Of a stretch of 13,367 bases of DNA, positions 13,141 to 13,367 are shown piece by piece; position 1 is the first letter of the stretch; every line of letters starts with the position of its first letter. The position numbers and the translations under genes were made by a program. Where the stretch lies: the NCBI GenBank assembly GCA_947627585.1, contig CANQWP010000013.1, positions 1 through 13,367 of the forward strand, given 5' to 3'. The DNA comes from an uncultured Clostridia bacterium (GTDB lineage: Bacteria; Bacillota; Clostridia; Christensenellales; UBA1242). The notes beneath the pieces are model-generated. The model saw nothing but the letters and a program-made list of their open reading frames with translations. It was not told the DNA's origin and ran no database searches.

Positions 13141-13367
13141 TTACATCTTTATTGAAACAATTTTGATTTCAGTCCAAGGTTGTCTGTGGCCCTGTTTTGT
13201 GCGCTCATTTTTCTTTGGCTTATATTTGAAAACGACAATTTTGTCGCCTTTGCCATGAGCGGTCACTTCTGCCATAACCTCGGCTGTTTTGACAAGTGGA
13301 TTTCCAGCAACAGTTTTGTTTCCGTCTGAAACAAGCAAAACGTCAAGTTTAATCTTGTCGCCGACTG
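13141..13367 (-). CDS. rplU: 50S ribosomal protein L21 (C-terminal part, runs off window)
   Basis: The last 75 residues of L21 are seen, starting VGDKIKLDVLLVSDG and containing IVVFKYKPKKNERTKQGHRQPWTEIKI. The FKYK...GHRQP pattern is the L21 signature of 23S rRNA contact. The open frame continues to the right edge, so the 5' part (about 25-30 residues) and the promoter lie outside. An internal ATG at 13336-13338 is not the start, because the L21 frame continues upstream of it. Confidence 0.97.
   Translation of the reverse strand, partial: VGDKIKLDVLLVSDGNKTVAGNPLVKTAEVMAEVTAHGKGDKIVVFKYKPKKNERTKQGHRQPWTEIKIVSIKM

Noticed and set aside
1..13367. CRISPR arrays, IS elements, rRNA genes
   Set aside because: No regularly spaced repeats, no transposase frame or terminal inverted repeats, and no rRNA sequence were seen on either strand.

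Overview
The window comes from a low-GC Bacillota genome of the Clostridia type that carries sporulation genes. The evidence is the rplU-prp-rpmA cluster with an N-terminally extended L27, a floA / yqfC / yqfD / ybeY / era cluster, GGAGG or AGGTGA ribosome binding sites, and AT-rich spacers with hairpin-plus-U-run terminators. The unusual lipoproteins and the shortened yqfD-ybeY-era cluster suggest an uncultured gut clostridial lineage, but no genus can be named from this sequence alone. Every chromosomal protein gene lies on the minus strand. Only the tRNA and a two-gene insert lie on the plus strand.

Layout from low to high coordinates. (1) A possible degenerate glycosidase fragment at the left edge, then a terminator and a short-chain dehydrogenase (145-936). 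(2) tRNA-Trp(CCA) with its promoter and terminator (1138-1291). (3) A 1.1-kb plus-strand cassette with two unrecognised overlapping ORFs (1337-2346). It is bounded by two near-identical 45-bp copies of the tRNA 3' end plus terminator (1253-1297 and 2404-2448). (4) A DUF378 membrane protein whose last codons lie in the right-hand copy. (5) Era and YbeY, translationally coupled and with their own promoter. (6) An apparent floA - acidic membrane protein - yqfC - yqfD operon from a promoter at 7540-7568. (7) Two large, unrecognised lipoproteins in tandem, each with its own promoter and terminator. (8) An OGG1-type 8-oxoguanine DNA glycosylase. (9) rpmA, prp and the 3' part of rplU, ending in a terminator.

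The most unusual structure is the tRNA-Trp-linked cassette. It looks like a site-specific insertion that re-created the tRNA 3' end, the terminator and the C-terminus of the neighbouring gene, yet it carries no recognisable recombinase. Its first gene is predicted to be transcribed from exactly its start codon, that is, leaderless. Other items worth attention are a perfect 12-bp hairpin that buries the yqfC start codon, a two-stem leader in front of the second lipoprotein, and three genes whose stop codons lie inside or at the foot of their terminator hairpins.

The functional genes cover ribosome assembly and rRNA maturation (L21, Prp, L27, YbeY, Era), sporulation or envelope functions (FloA, YqfC, YqfD), DNA repair (OGG) and surface proteins (the two lipoproteins).
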